Positions 45,296 through 55,284 are shown, counted from the first letter of the stretch. The stretch: DNA of 64,000 bases from Vulgatibacter incomptus (GCF_001263175.1 NZ_CP012332.1:4286554-4350553); one strand, 5' to 3'. The notes: generated from the letters alone by a model not told the origin. A program made the numbers and translations.

Positions 45296-46761
45296 AGCCT
45301 ACCGATCTCACCCTTGCCGGCCTCGCGGCGAGCCTCGGGCGCAAGGAGCTCTCGTCGCTCGAGGCGACCCAGGCCTGCCTCGAGCGAATCGAAGCCACCG
45401 ATCCGAAGATCGGCGCCTTCCTCCACGTGGATGCGGAGGGCGCCCTCGCGCAGGCGCGAGCGTCCGACGAGCGCCGGGCCATGGGCGCCAGCCTCGGCCC
45501 GCTGGACGGCGTTCCGGTCGCCCTCAAGGACATCTTCTGCACCAAGGGGATTCCGACGACCTGCGGCTCGAAGATCCTCGAGGGCTTCGTGCCGCCCTTC
45601 GACTCCTCCCACGTGATCCGCCTCGCCCAGGCGGGCGCGGTGATGGTGGGCAAGCTGAACATGGACGAGTTCGCCATGGGCTCGTCCAACGAGACCTCGG
45701 CGTACGGGCCGTGCCGGAACCCCTGGGATCTCGAGAGGACGCCGGGCGGCTCCTCCGGCGGCTCCGCGGCGGCGGTTGCGGCGCGGCAGGTCTTCGGGAC
45801 CCTGGGAACCGACACGGGCGGCTCGATCCGGCAGCCGGCGGCCTTCTCCGGCGTCACGGGGATCAAGCCGACCTACGGCCGCTGCTCGCGCTACGGCGTG
45901 ATCGCCTTCGCGTCCTCCCTCGACCAGGTGGGGCCCTTCGGCCGCACGGCCGAGGACTGCGCGCTCCTGCTCCAGGCCATCGCGGGCCGTGATCCGATGG
46001 ACTCGACGTCCCTCGACGTGCCGGTGCCCGACTGGGCCTCCGGCCTCTCGAGCGCCAGCGTGAAGGGGATGCGTCTCGGCGTGCCGAAGGAGTACTTCGT
46101 CGAAGGGGTCGACCCCGAGGTGGAGGCGGCGGTGCGGGCGGCGATGAAGCGCCTGGAGGAGCTCGGCGCCGAGCTCGTTCCGGTCGAGCTCCCTCACACC
46201 GAGTACGGCATCTCCACCTACTACGTGGTGGCGCCCGCCGAGTGCTCCTCCAACCTCGCCCGCTTCGACGGCGTGAGGTACGGCCTCTCGGAGCGGCAGG
46301 AGGGCGGCCTGCGGGAGATGTACTTCCGCACCCGCGCCGGCGGCTTCGGGCCCGAGGTGAAGCGCCGGATCATGATCGGCACCTGGGCCCTCTCGTCGGG
46401 CTATTACGATGCGTACTACCTTCGCGCACAGAAGGTCCGCACGCTCATCAAGCGCGACTTCGAGGAGGCCTTCCGCAAGGTGGACGCGATCGTCACGCCC
46501 ACCACGCCCACCGCGGCCTTCCGCCTCGGGGAGCGCGCCGACGATCCGCTCCAGATGTACCTGGCGGACGTCTTCACCCTGGCGTGCAACCTGGCGGGCC
46601 TCCCCGGCATGAGCCTCCCCTGCGGCTTCACGTCGGGCGGCCTGCCGATCGGGATGCAGCTCCTGGGCAAGCCTCTCGACGAGGCGACGCTCTTCCGGGT
46701 GGGCGCGGCCTACCAGGCCGTCACCGACTGGCACGAACGGGCACCGCAGGAGGTGGCCTAG
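45292..46761 (+). CDS. gatA: Asp/Glu-tRNA amidotransferase subunit A (amidase)
   Basis: A 489-residue amidase subunit that releases ammonia from glutamine and channels it to GatB. The Ser-cis-Ser-Lys triad is at the canonical places: Lys79 (ALKDIF), Ser154 ([10 protein letters not shown]) and Ser178 ([10 protein letters not shown]). [20 protein letters not shown] sequence ([17 protein letters not shown]) follows. GTG 45292 overlaps the gatC stop; gatB starts two bases after the gatA stop. Length and order (C-A-B) are typical. Confidence 0.97.
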   Translation: MKPTDLTLAGLAASLGRKELSSLEATQACLERIEATDPKIGAFLHVDAEGALAQARASDERRAMGASLGPLDGVPVALKDIFCTKGIPTTCGSKILEGFVPPFDSSHVIRLAQAGAVMVGKLNMDEFAMGSSNETSAYGPCRNPWDLERTPGGSSGGSAAAVAARQVFGTLGTDTGGSIRQPAAFSGVTGIKPTYGRCSRYGVIAFASSLDQVGPFGRTAEDCALLLQAIAGRDPMDSTSLDVPVPDWASGLSSASVKGMRLGVPKEYFVEGVDPEVEAAVRAAMKRLEELGAELVPVELPHTEYGISTYYVVAPAECSSNLARFDGVRYGLSERQEGGLREMYFRTRAGGFGPEVKRRIMIGTWALSSGYYDAYYLRAQKVRTLIKRDFEEAFRKVDAIVTPTTPTAAFRLGERADDPLQMYLADVFTLACNLAGLPGMSLPCGFTSGGLPIGMQLLGKPLDEATLFRVGAAYQAVTDWHERAPQEVA

Positions 46762-46763
46762 CC

Positions 46764-48206
46764 ATGGCGCGCAGCGATTGGGAGGTGATCATCGGGCTGG
46801 AGGTCCACGCCCAGCTCCTCACCGCATCGAAGATCTTCTGCTCGTGCAGCACGGCCTTCGGCGCAGAGCCGAACAGCCAGACCTGCCCGGTTTGCCTGGG
46901 GATGCCGGGGGCCCTGCCGGCCCTCAACGGCAAGGCGGTGGAGCTCGCCATCCGGGCAGGCCTCGGCACCGGCTGCGAGATCCGCCGGGAGAGCGTCTTC
47001 GCGCGGAAGAACTACTACTATCCGGACCTGCCGAAGGGCTACCAGATCTCCCAGTACGATCGGCCGCTCTGTGAGCACGGCACGCTGACGATCGACACGC
47101 CCGAGGGCGAGAAGGTCGTCGGGATCACGCGCATCCACATGGAGGAGGACGCGGGCAAGAACACCCACGATCCCGAGGGCGGGCCGTCGCGGGTCGACCT
47201 CAACCGTGCGGGCGTGCCGCTGATCGAGATCGTCGGCGAGCCGGATCTGCGCTCGTCGGACGAGGCGGTGGAGTACCTCAAGGGCCTCCGCGACATCGTG
47301 GTCTACCTGGGCGTGAACGACGGCAACCTCGAGGAGGGCTCGTTCCGCTGCGACGCCAACGTCAGCGTCCGCACGGTCGGCGAGACCGCTCTTCGCAACC
47401 GCGTCGAGCTCAAGAACATCAACTCCTTCCGCTACGTGAAGCAGGCGATCGAGTACGAGGTCGACCGGCAGATCGACGTGTGGGAGGAGGGCGGAAAGGT
47501 CGTCACGGAGACCCGCCTCTTCGATCCGCAGAAGGGCGTCACCCGCTCGATGCGGACGAAGGAGGAGGCGCAGGACTACCGCTACTTCCCCGAGCCCGAC
47601 CTCCTGCCGCTCCGGGTGGGCGACGAGTGGATCGAGTCGATCCGCGGGTCGCTGCCAGAGCTGCCGCGGGAGAAGGCGGCGCGCTTCCACTCGGAGTACG
47701 GGCTCTCCGCGTACGACGCGGGTGTGCTCGTGGCCGAGAAGGCGATCGCCGAGTGGTACGAGGCGGCGGTCGCGGCCTTCGGCGGGAGCGCCAAGACCGT
47801 GGCGAACTGGGTGATCAACGAGATCTTGCGCCTGGTGAAGGATTCCCGCGAGGGGATCGCGGGCTCCCGTCTCACCCCGGCGAAGCTCGCCGCGCTCCTC
47901 GACCTCCTCGAGGCGCGGAAGGTGAGCGGCGCCGGCGCCAAGCAGATCCTCGAGGAGGTCCATCGCTCGGGGGCGGAACCCGCCGAGGTGATGGCCGCCA
48001 AGGGGCTCGAGCAGGTCTCCGATACCGGCGCCGTCGACGCGGCGGTCGAGAAGGTGCTCGCCGCCAACGCGGATCAGGTCGCGAAGTACCAGGGAGGGAA
48101 GAAGAACCTCCTCGGGTTCTTCATGGGGCAGGTGATGAAGGAGCTCAAGGGCCAGGGCGACCCCAAGGTCGTCACGGACGCGCTCCGGGCCCGCCTCGGA
48201 GACTGA
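46764..48206 (+). CDS. gatB: Asp/Glu-tRNA amidotransferase subunit B
   Basis: A 480-residue subunit that activates the tRNA-bound Glu/Asp side chain with ATP and transfers the ammonia from GatA. The catalytic cradle has [15 protein letters not shown], the zinc Cys pairs (FCSCS...TCPVCLG), [16 protein letters not shown] and [21 protein letters not shown] motif ([19 protein letters not shown]). The C-terminal helical tRNA-binding YqeY-like domain (~390-480) ends in [23 protein letters not shown]. Length is normal. It is the last of the gatCAB genes; a small membrane-protein gene begins nine bases later. Confidence 0.97.
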   Translation: MARSDWEVIIGLEVHAQLLTASKIFCSCSTAFGAEPNSQTCPVCLGMPGALPALNGKAVELAIRAGLGTGCEIRRESVFARKNYYYPDLPKGYQISQYDRPLCEHGTLTIDTPEGEKVVGITRIHMEEDAGKNTHDPEGGPSRVDLNRAGVPLIEIVGEPDLRSSDEAVEYLKGLRDIVVYLGVNDGNLEEGSFRCDANVSVRTVGETALRNRVELKNINSFRYVKQAIEYEVDRQIDVWEEGGKVVTETRLFDPQKGVTRSMRTKEEAQDYRYFPEPDLLPLRVGDEWIESIRGSLPELPREKAARFHSEYGLSAYDAGVLVAEKAIAEWYEAAVAAFGGSAKTVANWVINEILRLVKDSREGIAGSRLTPAKLAALLDLLEARKVSGAGAKQILEEVHRSGAEPAEVMAAKGLEQVSDTGAVDAAVEKVLAANADQVAKYQGGKKNLLGFFMGQVMKELKGQGDPKVVTDALRARLGD

Positions 48207-48214
48207 CGCAATTG

Positions 48215-48580
48215 GTGATCGGGCTATCGGCGCTGGGCGGGATCCTGGGGATTGCGGGCGTGGTCTGTGCCGCGCTGTCGGTCTTCCTCTCGGGCCCGCC
48301 CGTCCTCACCCGCGGCGCTCGCGCGCTGGCCGTCGGCGGCCTGATCGTCGGCGCAGCGGGTCTGCTCCAGGAGCTCGTCGCGAACGGCTTCCAGTTCGAG
48401 CCCGGCCAGCGGGGAGGGCAGGGCTCGCTCCTCGCCTCGGGCGGCATGCTCCTCCTCGTCTTCGGCGCCGCGCGGACGGCCGAGCAACGGCGCCTGCGGC
48501 GCACGCAGGAGCGCCTCTCGGCTGCCCGCCGCCAGGCCCGCGACCAGGGCGGTTCGCAGGGCTCGAGCTCGCTCGGCTGA
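48215..48580 (+). CDS. small membrane protein of unknown function
   Basis: A 121-residue protein with three hydrophobic segments (~2-25, ~33-55, ~70-88), then a basic tail rich in Arg, Gln and Ser. No family recognised. Start GTG at 48215; a TTG three bases earlier is equally possible and neither has a strong ribosome site. It begins nine bases after gatB and so rides on the gatCAB transcript. Coding potential is judged from the orderly hydrophobic pattern, so confidence is moderate. Confidence 0.6.
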   Translation: MIGLSALGGILGIAGVVCAALSVFLSGPPVLTRGARALAVGGLIVGAAGLLQELVANGFQFEPGQRGGQGSLLASGGMLLLVFGAARTAEQRRLRRTQERLSAARRQARDQGGSQGSSSLG

Positions 48581-48651
48581 AGCTCGCAGCGCTGAACCTC
48601 GCGCCTTGCGATCGGTCCGCGCAGGACGGACGCTAGAGGCCGAGGGTACCG

Positions 48652-49206
48652 ATGGACGAGGTGACTCCCTCCGGCACGCGGCGCAGGCGTGGGCGCGAGC
48701 GGGAGGCGATCCAGGGCATTCTGCTCACCGACGGAGTCGAAGGCGGCCTCGTCGCGGGCGCGATCGCGATCGCGGCGGCGATGGTGGTGAGCGCCGTGAA
48801 CGGGCAGTCGGTCGCCGCGCCGTGGGTCTCGACGGCGTCGATCGTGCTCGGTTCCAGCGCCTTCAACGGGCCGTTCACCTGGGGGATCGTCTTCGTCGGC
48901 TTCGTGGTCCACTTCGCCTTCGCGGCGCTCTACGGCGCGATCTGGGGCGCGGTCGCCAACCGCCTGCCGCGGCGGCTCCGCGACAACGTCTTGATCCACG
49001 GCGGCTTGGGCTTCGGCTACGGCCTGCTGCTCTGGGTGATCAACATCCGGGGGATCGCGCTGGTCGTCTATCCCTGGCTCGCCCAGGCTCCCACCCTGAC
49101 GCCGCTCCTCCTCCATGCGGCGGCGTACGGCCTGTCGCTCGGCCTCTTCCTGGCGATCCGCGTCCGGCCGATCGACCTGGCCCGTCCTCGCGCCGCGCGC
49201 GTGTGA
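48652..49206 (+). CDS. four-helix membrane protein, paralog of the next gene (copy 1)
   Basis: A 184-residue integral membrane protein. After a basic N-terminus it has four helices (~28-50, ~72-100, ~115-135, ~148-168). Shared with the gene at 49282: GIVFVGFVVHFAFAALYGAIWG, a PRRLRDN loop, GLLLWVINI and a final GLFLAIRVR, at matching spacing. So the two are clear paralogs. The family is not recognised with certainty. The ATG at 48652 has GAGG upstream. The gap after gatB's follower is 71 bases. Confidence 0.72.
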   Translation: MDEVTPSGTRRRRGREREAIQGILLTDGVEGGLVAGAIAIAAAMVVSAVNGQSVAAPWVSTASIVLGSSAFNGPFTWGIVFVGFVVHFAFAALYGAIWGAVANRLPRRLRDNVLIHGGLGFGYGLLLWVINIRGIALVVYPWLAQAPTLTPLLLHAAAYGLSLGLFLAIRVRPIDLARPRAARV

Positions 49207-49281
49207 CGCGCCCGGCGAGCGGGCGGGCGATGCCCCAGCAGCCCTTTGCGTCCCCCCCGAATCATCCCAAGACTTCGTCCG

Positions 49282-49914
49282 ATGACCATCGCAAGCCGAG
49301 GAAAGATCATCAGGGAGGCCACGATTGGCGGCCTCCTCGCGGGCGGCTCCTTCGCGGCCGGGCAGATCCTGGTCGCAGCGACGGGGAGCCAGCCGCCGGG
49401 CACGCCCTGGCAGCACTTCGCGTCCGTCCTCATGGGCTCGCACGTGCTCCAGGGCTGGATCGGCGTCGGCGTCGTCTTCGTGGGCGCGGGCTTCAACTTC
49501 GCCCTGGCGACGGTCTTCGGCGCGATCTTCGGGTTCGTCGTCTCGACCGTTCGCCCCAGGATCCGCGACGACATGAAGCTCCAGATCGCGGGGGGCGCGC
49601 TCTACGGCCTGATCCTCTGGGTCATCAATTACGAGATCCTCGGATCGCTCTTCTTTCCGTGGATGGTCCGGGCGATCAATCCTGCCCTCCAGGCTGCGGT
49701 CCACGTACTCTTCTACGGCGTGCCCCTGGCCACCTGGCTGTCCCTGCGGATCCGGGAGCTGGAGGTGCCGGGCGTCCACGAGCTGCGCCACCGGTACCAG
49801 ACGTCCACCGGCGCCGAGCAGGAGTTCCGGATCGAGCGCGACGAGGAGGAGCTCGGAATCCGCATGCCGCCTCCGCAGCTCCCTCCGCCCGAGCGCCGGC
49901 CGCCCGCTCGCTGA
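49282..49914 (+). CDS. four-helix membrane protein, paralog of the previous gene (copy 2)
   Basis: A 210-residue integral membrane protein with the same four-helix plan as copy 1: GVVFVGAGFNFALATVFGAIFG, PRIRDDMKLQIAGGALYGLILWVINY, then a last helix ending ATWLSLRIR. It has an added ~45-residue cytoplasmic tail, charged and Pro-rich (RQTSTGAEQEFRIERDEEE type, then PPPQLPPPERRPP). ATG 49282 was taken over an upstream start at 49246 because the membrane plan then aligns with copy 1. The pair arose by tandem duplication; function unknown. Confidence 0.72.
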   Translation: MTIASRGKIIREATIGGLLAGGSFAAGQILVAATGSQPPGTPWQHFASVLMGSHVLQGWIGVGVVFVGAGFNFALATVFGAIFGFVVSTVRPRIRDDMKLQIAGGALYGLILWVINYEILGSLFFPWMVRAINPALQAAVHVLFYGVPLATWLSLRIRELEVPGVHELRHRYQTSTGAEQEFRIERDEEELGIRMPPPQLPPPERRPPAR

Positions 49915-49942
49915 GCGGAGATGGCGATCGACCGAACGATGC

Positions 49943-49971
49943 TTGACACCATCGGGACGATCACCTAGATC
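49943..49971 (+). promoter_or_regulatory. sigma-70-like promoter for rplU-rpmA
   Basis: TTGACA at 49943-49948 is a perfect -35 box; after 17 bases TAGATC at 49966-49971 is a modest -10 (3 of 6). It would give a leader of about 95 bases before rplU. Confidence 0.6.
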
Positions 49972-50030
49972 AGCCACCTTTCGCGGGGCTTCCCTGTTTC
50001 CCGGAAGCTGCTCGTGCAACTCGTCGAGCC

Positions 50031-50045
50031 GTCGTTTCGAACGAC
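50031..50045 (+). promoter_or_regulatory. hairpin in the rplU leader
   Basis: GTCGTT-TCG-AACGAC folds into a 6-pair stem with a 3-base loop, 29 bases before the rplU ATG. Ribosomal-protein operons are often autoregulated through leader structures; no named L21 leader was matched, so the role is speculative. Confidence 0.35.
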
Positions 50046-50074
50046 AGGTTCGTGCAGGAAGGTCGAGGTCTTCG

Positions 50075-50383
50075 ATGTACGCCGTGATCAAGACGGGCGG
50101 CAAGCAGTACCGGGTCCAGGAGGGCGATACCCTCCGCGTGGAGAAGCTCGCAGGCAGCGCCGGCGACAAGATCGAGTTCGCCGAGGTGCTGATGCTCGGT
50201 GGCACGGAGTCGCCGAAGATCGGCATGCCGGTCGTCTCGGGCGCCAAGGTCGCCGGCGACATCGTCGAGCAGGGCCGGGGCCGCAAGGTCTTCTCCTTCC
50301 GCAAGAAGAAGGAAGGCTGGAAGCGGATTCGCGGTCACCGCCAGGCCTTCACGGCCGTCAAGATCACGAAGATTTCGGGCTAG
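50075..50383 (+). CDS. rplU: 50S ribosomal protein L21
   Basis: A 102-residue protein of the large ribosomal subunit that contacts 23S rRNA near L20. The family pattern is complete: [24 protein letters not shown], and near the end [23 protein letters not shown]. Length is normal. It heads an operon with rpmA (27 bases downstream) and obgE, the classical L21-L27-Obg order. A promoter and a leader hairpin are seen upstream. Confidence 0.98.
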   Translation: MYAVIKTGGKQYRVQEGDTLRVEKLAGSAGDKIEFAEVLMLGGTESPKIGMPVVSGAKVAGDIVEQGRGRKVFSFRKKKEGWKRIRGHRQAFTAVKITKISG

Positions 50384-50409
50384 TTCGCCCCTGAAGCAGG
50401 AGTAGGCAA

Positions 50410-50670
50410 ATGGCACATAAAAAGGGCCAGGGCTCGTCCAGGAACGGTCGCGACTCTGCCGGCCAGCGACGCGGCGTCAAGCGCTTCGGCGGCCAGGCCG
50501 TGATCCCCGGCAACATCATCATCCGGCAGTGCGGCACCAAGATCCACCCGGGCACCGGCGTGGGCATGGGCCGTGACTACACGATCTTCGCCACGGTCCC
50601 CGGCGTCGTGACCTTCGAGCGCTTCGGCAAGGACCGGAAGCGCGTGTCGGTCATCCCGGCGCAGGCCTGA
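50410..50670 (+). CDS. rpmA: 50S ribosomal protein L27
   Basis: An 86-residue protein whose N-terminal tail reaches the peptidyl-transferase centre. [20 protein letters not shown] and [18 protein letters not shown] are diagnostic; the third-to-last Gly of the usual GGGS tail is Gln here (KKGQGSS). There is no N-terminal extension to be cleaved. AGGAG lies before the ATG. It sits between rplU and a terminator, with obgE beyond it. Confidence 0.98.
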   Translation: MAHKKGQGSSRNGRDSAGQRRGVKRFGGQAVIPGNIIIRQCGTKIHPGTGVGMGRDYTIFATVPGVVTFERFGKDRKRVSVIPAQA

Positions 50671-50694
50671 TTCTCGGCGAAAGCCACTCAACGG

Positions 50695-50735
50695 AGACCG
50701 CGGGGCAGCGAATTGCCGCCGCGGTCTTCGTGTTT
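50695..50735 (+). terminator. terminator or attenuator between rpmA and obgE
   Basis: A 9-base stem AGACCGCGG / CCGCGGTCT, whose loop can itself pair (GGCAG/ TTGCC-like), is followed by TCGTGTTT. It starts 25 bases after rpmA and would reduce read-through so that obgE is made in smaller amounts than L27. Confidence 0.7.
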
Positions 50736-50781
50736 CTCGGCAAAGGAGCCCGCCCTCTTCCCGGCGGGCGGCTTCCCATCC

Positions 50782-51804
50782 ATGAAGTTCGTCGATCAGG
50801 TTCGAATCTTCGTAAAAGCCGGTGACGGCGGCCACGGCGCGGTGGCGTTCCGCCGCGAGAAGTTCATCGCCAAGGGCGGCCCCTCCGGCGGCGACGGGGC
50901 CAACGGCGGCAGCGTGATCTTCCGCGCCGACACCCAGCTCACCACGCTTTTGGACTACCGCTACCAGCAGCACCACCGGGCGCCGAACGGGCAGCCGGGC
51001 ATGGGCTCGGATTGCAACGGCCGCGGAGGCGAGGATCTCGTCCTGCGGGTGCCGGTGGGCACGGTGTTCAAGGACGCGGAGACGCACGAGATCCTCTCGG
51101 ATCTCGCGGAGCCCGGCCAGGAGTGGACCGCAGCGAGGGGCGGGCGGGGCGGCCTCGGCAACATGAACTTCGCCACCTCGACCCGCCAGGCGCCGCGCTT
51201 CGCCCAGCCCGGGACACCGGGTGAGGAGACGACGCTCCTCCTGGAGCTCAAGCTCCTGGCCGACGTCGGCCTCATCGGCTATCCCAACGCGGGCAAGTCG
51301 ACGCTGATCTCGGTGGTCTCCCGGGCGAAGCCGAAGATCGCCGACTATCCGTTCACCACCCTGGTGCCGAACCTGGGCGTGGTCGGCTACAAGGATCACA
51401 AGAGCTTCGTCGTCGCCGACATCCCCGGTCTCATCGAGGGTGCGAGCGAGGGCGCGGGGCTGGGACACCAGTTCCTGCGGCACGTGGAGCGCTGCCGGAT
51501 CCTCGTCCACCTGGTGGACGCCTCGGCGCCGGACCTCGACCCGGAGCGGGCGCTAGATACCGACTTCGCGACGATCAACCGGGAGCTCGCCCGCTACTCC
51601 CAGGAGCTCGCGGGGCGGCCCCAGATCGTCGCGCTGAACAAGTGCGACCTGCCGGAGGCCCGGGAGCGGGCCGAGGCGTTCGCGAAGAAGCTGCGCAGGC
51701 GCAAGAACGCGCCGAAGGTCTTCCTGATCTCGGCTGCGACGCGAGACGGGGTCGACGCCCTCGTCGACGCCTGTGCGGAGGTTCTCTGGAGCGCGCAGGC
51801 GTGA
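50782..51804 (+). CDS. obgE: GTPase Obg/CgtA
   Basis: A 340-residue essential GTPase that binds the 50S subunit and links ribosome assembly to stress. The glycine-rich Obg fold (~1-158) has [22 protein letters not shown] and [10 protein letters not shown]. The G domain (~159-330) has G1 [10 protein letters not shown]3 [17 protein letters not shown]4 NKCD and G5 SAAT. There is no long C-terminal extension. ATG 50782 fits the family N-terminus exactly. It follows rpmA beyond a hairpin. lolA starts 61 bases downstream. Confidence 0.97.
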   Translation: MKFVDQVRIFVKAGDGGHGAVAFRREKFIAKGGPSGGDGANGGSVIFRADTQLTTLLDYRYQQHHRAPNGQPGMGSDCNGRGGEDLVLRVPVGTVFKDAETHEILSDLAEPGQEWTAARGGRGGLGNMNFATSTRQAPRFAQPGTPGEETTLLLELKLLADVGLIGYPNAGKSTLISVVSRAKPKIADYPFTTLVPNLGVVGYKDHKSFVVADIPGLIEGASEGAGLGHQFLRHVERCRILVHLVDASAPDLDPERALDTDFATINRELARYSQELAGRPQIVALNKCDLPEARERAEAFAKKLRRRKNAPKVFLISAATRDGVDALVDACAEVLWSAQA

Positions 51805-51865
51805 AGATTCGGCCTGCGCCGAACGTCTTGGGAGAAGACGCGGTTTTTCCGCCAGGAGGAGCTCG

Positions 51866-52603
51866 ATGAAGAGCCTCATTGCGACGGCGCTGCTCGCGGC
51901 CGCCGGAACTTCGGCCCAGGCGGCCACGCCCGCCCCTGCAACCCCTGCGACCACGGCGCCCGCCAAGGCGCCGCCGTTGGCGATGCCCTCCGACGTCGCC
52001 GCGCTGGTGGCGAAGCTCCAGGCCTTCTACGAGAAGAGCCCGGGCCTCGACACCCGCTTCGATCAGAGCTTCACCCAGGGCGGGATGCCGTCGAGGCTCG
52101 GCGGGGCGACCGCCAAGGGCCGGATGCGCTTCCGGAAGCCCGATGGTGCGACCGGGCCGCTGATGCGCTGGGATTACGACGACGGCCGGATCCTGCTGCT
52201 CGTGAAGGATCGGAGCTGGACCTTCGATCCCGACACGAAGCAGGCGACCGAGTACCGCGTGGATCCGGGGCAGCTCTCGGCAGCCGTCACCTTCATGTGG
52301 GGCAAGGGCCGCCTGGCCGAAGAGTTCGAAATCGTGCAGTCGAAGCGCGACTTCGGCGGCGACGGGACGGCGCTGGAGCTCACGCCCCGGAAGCCCTCGG
52401 GCTTCTCCAAGGTCTTCCTGGTCGCCGATCCCGCCACCGGAAAGGTGAGCCGCTCGGTGGTGGTCCAGTCGAACGGCAGCGAGAACCACCTGATCTTCCA
52501 CGACACCCAGGCGAACGCGAAGGTCGTTCAGGCGGACTTCGATCCCGATCGCGCGTTCCCCGCCGGCACGTCCCGGGTGCGGGCCGCGGTCCCTGGGCAG
52601 TAG
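51866..52603 (+). CDS. lolA: outer-membrane lipoprotein carrier protein LolA
   Basis: A 245-residue periplasmic chaperone that carries lipoproteins from LolCDE to the outer membrane. The signal peptide is MKSLIATALLAAAGTSAQA, followed by an Ala/Pro/Thr-rich linker. The fold's marks are VAALVAKLQAFYEKSPGLDTRFDQSF, KGRMRFRKPDG, MRWDYDD and DGTALELTPRKPSGFSKVFLV. AGGAGGA lies five bases before the ATG. The many lipoproteins coded elsewhere in the window are its likely clients. Family assignment is good but LolA sequences diverge widely. Confidence 0.9.
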   Translation: MKSLIATALLAAAGTSAQAATPAPATPATTAPAKAPPLAMPSDVAALVAKLQAFYEKSPGLDTRFDQSFTQGGMPSRLGGATAKGRMRFRKPDGATGPLMRWDYDDGRILLLVKDRSWTFDPDTKQATEYRVDPGQLSAAVTFMWGKGRLAEEFEIVQSKRDFGGDGTALELTPRKPSGFSKVFLVADPATGKVSRSVVVQSNGSENHLIFHDTQANAKVVQADFDPDRAFPAGTSRVRAAVPGQ

Positions 52604-52621
52604 CGCAGAGCGAATGAAGGA

Positions 52622-52861
52622 TCAGGCCGGCTCGGGCGGGAACGAGCCGCTCCCGGAGGCGGCCCTCGCGGCGTTGCGCAGCGCACGAACCCTCGAGCCG
52701 CCGCCGATGCAGGTCGGGCCACCCGGCGCGCTGTGTGGAAACGCGCGCCAGCTCGCTCGGAGCTCGGCCTCGTCCAGCCCCGTCTGCTCGTGGAGCACCA
52801 GGACGCCGCAGATCTCGCACGGCCGGATCGCTACGTTTCCTCCGGGATGGCGATGATGCAT
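52622..52861 (-). CDS. small CxxC protein of unknown function
   Basis: A 79-residue basic, Gly/Ala-rich protein: N-terminal MHHRHPGGNVAIRPCEICGVLVL with a CxxC pair (CEIC), one more Cys later (TCIGGG), and a tail rich in Arg, Ala and Gly. GGAGG is placed six bases before the ATG, which is the main reason to accept it as a gene; composition alone would not exclude a shadow frame. The Cys pair might bind zinc with the His-rich start. It is convergent with lolA, 18 bases away, and divergent from cysQ across the dispersed repeat element. Function unknown. Confidence 0.5.
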   Translation of the reverse strand: MHHRHPGGNVAIRPCEICGVLVLHEQTGLDEAELRASWRAFPHSAPGGPTCIGGGSRVRALRNAARAASGSGSFPPEPA

Positions 52862-52942
52862 GACGGCCTCCGTGGGTGGGCGCGCGAGCTTGCGCGAGCC
52901 TGAACCCTGGCCATCGCCAACCGGCAGCGCAACCTCGGAGCA

Positions 52943-53038
52943 TGAAGAAATCGCCCCCGCGGAGCGGGAGCGATTCCTTCAGCCGCGCGCTGCGCGGAAA
53001 CGCTCCTCCTTGCGTTTGCTCCGCCTTCGGCTCCGCTG
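52943..53038. repeat. dispersed two-hairpin element, copy A (behind cysQ)
   Basis: A ~96-base element directly behind the cysQ stop on the minus strand. It folds into hairpin 1 (52944-52980, from GAAGAAATCGC to GCGATTCCTTC) and hairpin 2 (52983-52997, CCGCGC-GCT-GCGCGG), followed by a conserved tail with GCGTTTGCTCCGCC. A second copy lies at 58502-58597. It may act as terminator and mRNA 3'-end protector. Confidence 0.75.
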
Positions 53039-53872
53039 TCAGCTCAGAATGGCGGCTTCCCTGCCGGTCTGTTCGATCGCGGGCAGTACCTCGTCCAGCA
53101 CCGCCGGATGGCAGGCGACGATTCCGCGCAGGTTCTGGAGCTCCGTGCCGTCGTAGCGGTACGGCTGCCCCGCCATGTCGCCGAAGAAGCCGCCGGCGGC
53201 GCGGACGATCACCTCGGGTGCGCAGGCGTCCCACCGGTAGCTGATGCGGCTCGCGTGGACGTAGAGGTCCGCGTCGGCGGCCGCGATCATCCCGCACTTG
53301 ATCCCCACCGAGCCCACGTGCTGAACCTCTTCGATTCCGAGGGACTCGCAGAGGTCGAGCAGCCGCTTGGTGCGATGCGATCGCGAGACGACCATGCGCA
53401 TGGGCACGTGCGCCACGGAGGGCAGCCGGAGTACGCGGGCGACGCCCCGCTCCTCGAGAGTGCAGCCCAGGCCGACGACGCCCGAGTAGCACTTGTCGTC
53501 CACCGGCTGATAGACCACGCCCACCGTCGCCTCGCCGTCGACCGCGAGGCCGATGTGGATGGCGAACTGGTCGTTGTGCTGGACGAACTCCTTGGTCCCG
53601 TCGAGGGGATCGACGAACCAGCAGCGCGAGAAGCGCGCGGCGTCGGAGGTCTCTTCGGACTCCTCCGCCACGACGCCGTCGTCCGGAAAGGCCTCCCGGA
53701 GGCCCCGCACGATGAACGCGTTGGCGCGCTCGTCGGCGATGGTCACCGGGCCGCCGCCGCCGGGCTTCTGGGTCACCTCGTACTCGGTGTCGTAGACGTC
53801 CAAGAGGATCCGGCCCGCCTCCCGCGCGAGGCGGGCGGCGACCTGGAGCTCCTTGGTGAAGTCGTATTTCAC
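53039..53872 (-). CDS. cysQ: 3'(2'),5'-bisphosphate nucleotidase CysQ
   Basis: A 277-residue Li+-sensitive phosphatase of the inositol-monophosphatase family. CysQ splits PAP, the by-product of sulfate assimilation and of carrier-protein phosphopantetheinylation. The metal-site motifs are present: EES (~70), [11 protein letters not shown] (~86) and [15 protein letters not shown] (~215). The first start is GTG 53872, overlapping the rimO stop by four bases (GTGA), so it is translated with rimO. The DPLDGTKEF form favours CysQ over generic IMPase, but inositol phosphatase activity cannot be excluded. A dispersed hairpin element follows the stop. Confidence 0.9.
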   Translation of the reverse strand: MKYDFTKELQVAARLAREAGRILLDVYDTEYEVTQKPGGGGPVTIADERANAFIVRGLREAFPDDGVVAEESEETSDAARFSRCWFVDPLDGTKEFVQHNDQFAIHIGLAVDGEATVGVVYQPVDDKCYSGVVGLGCTLEERGVARVLRLPSVAHVPMRMVVSRSHRTKRLLDLCESLGIEEVQHVGSVGIKCGMIAAADADLYVHASRISYRWDACAPEVIVRAAGGFFGDMAGQPYRYDGTELQNLRGIVACHPAVLDEVLPAIEQTGREAAILS

Positions 53873-55284
53873 CGGTGCGCCACGAAGACCGGGAGCTTCA
53901 CGCTCCGCGGGGCAGGGCGCTCGATCACGGGCGCTCGCAGGAGCACCTCGGTCGCGGCGCCGACAAGGTCGTACTCGTACGCCTCCTCCACCCGAACCCG
54001 CACCAGATCGCCGGCGGCCACGCCGCCCTCCGGGAGGTCGTTGATGATCACCTGTCCGTCGATCTCCGGCGCCTGGCCCGCGTGCCGGCCCACCAGTAGG
54101 TGCTCGGTCTCCTCGTGGGGACCCTCGACCAGGACCTCGATCTCCTTGCCGACCCAGGCCTGCTGCTGCTCCATCCGGATCTCGGCCTGGAGGGCCATGG
54201 CCTGCTCCCAGCGCGCGGCCTTAACCTCCTCCGGGAGCTGATCCTCCATCTCGCCGGCGAGGGTGCCCTCCTCCTGCGAGTAGCGGAAGATCCCGAGGTG
54301 GTCGAAGCGCTGCTCACGGATGAAGTCGAGGAGCAGCGCAAAGTCCTCTTCGGTCTCGCCGGGCAGGCCGACGATCAGGGAGGTTCGCAGCACGATGCCG
54401 GGGATCTCCGTGCGCAACTTGCCGAGGAGCTCCCGGAGGAACGTGGAGTTGCGGCCGCGGCGCATGGCGCGAAGGAGCCTGTCGCTCGCGTGCTGCACCG
54501 GCATGTCCAGGTACTTCACCACCTGCGGCGTGTCGCGGATGGCAGCGATCAGCTCGTCGGGGAAGTTGCGCGGGTAGGCGTAGTGGAGGCGGATCCATCG
54601 CACGCCCTCCACCTCGCCCAGCGCGCGGACGAGCTCGTGGAGCTTGGGCCTGCCGGGGAGGTCGTGGCCGTAGGCGGTGAGATCCTGCGCGACGAGGTTG
54701 AGCTCGCGGGCGCCCTGCTCGGCGAGCGTGCGGGCCTCGCGCACCACGTCGTCGATCGGCCGGGAGCGCTGATCGCCCCGGAGCGTCGGGATGATGCAGA
54801 AGGCGCACTCGTTGTCGCAGCCCTCGGCGATCTTCAGGTACGCGGTGTACGAGGGGAGCGAGTTGATCCGGGGCGTCGCCGAGCTGTGGATGTAGTCGGG
54901 ATCGGGGATCACCTGCTTGCTCGCGCTCACGTCCTTCAGCAGGTTGGGGAGCTGGGCGTAGGCCGAGGTGCCGAGGAAGTGGTCGACCTCGGGCAGCTCC
55001 TTGGCGAGCTCCTCGGGGTAGCGCTGGGAGAGGCAGCCGGCGACCACGACCTTCTTCGCCCGGCCCTTCTCCTTCCACTGGGAGGCCTCGAGGATCGCGT
55101 CCACGGACTCCGTCTTCGAGGCCTCGATGAAGGCGCAAGTGTTCACGACGATCACGTCGGCGTCGTCGGGGGCCTCGGTGAGCTCCCAGCCGTCCTGGAC
55201 CAGGCCGCCGAGCATGATCTCGGAGTCGACCCGATTCTTCGGGCAGCCGAGCGTGACGATGTGGACGTTCTTCTTTTCGCTCAC
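53869..55284 (-). CDS. rimO: ribosomal protein S12 methylthiotransferase RimO
   Basis: A 471-residue radical-SAM enzyme that methylthiolates an Asp of ribosomal protein S12. The N-terminal UPF0004 domain has [22 protein letters not shown] and [10 protein letters not shown] (three cluster-binding Cys). The radical-SAM motif CDNECAFC (~155-162) binds the catalytic 4Fe-4S cluster. A C-terminal TRAM domain (~390-460) binds the substrate. VNTCAFI and the S12-type set point to RimO rather than MiaB. Start GTG 55284 with a weak ribosome site. Its stop overlaps cysQ (GTGA). Confidence 0.96.
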   Translation of the reverse strand: MSEKKNVHIVTLGCPKNRVDSEIMLGGLVQDGWELTEAPDDADVIVVNTCAFIEASKTESVDAILEASQWKEKGRAKKVVVAGCLSQRYPEELAKELPEVDHFLGTSAYAQLPNLLKDVSASKQVIPDPDYIHSSATPRINSLPSYTAYLKIAEGCDNECAFCIIPTLRGDQRSRPIDDVVREARTLAEQGARELNLVAQDLTAYGHDLPGRPKLHELVRALGEVEGVRWIRLHYAYPRNFPDELIAAIRDTPQVVKYLDMPVQHASDRLLRAMRRGRNSTFLRELLGKLRTEIPGIVLRTSLIVGLPGETEEDFALLLDFIREQRFDHLGIFRYSQEEGTLAGEMEDQLPEEVKAARWEQAMALQAEIRMEQQQAWVGKEIEVLVEGPHEETEHLLVGRHAGQAPEIDGQVIINDLPEGGVAAGDLVRVRVEEAYEYDLVGAATEVLLRAPVIERPAPRSVKLPVFVAHR

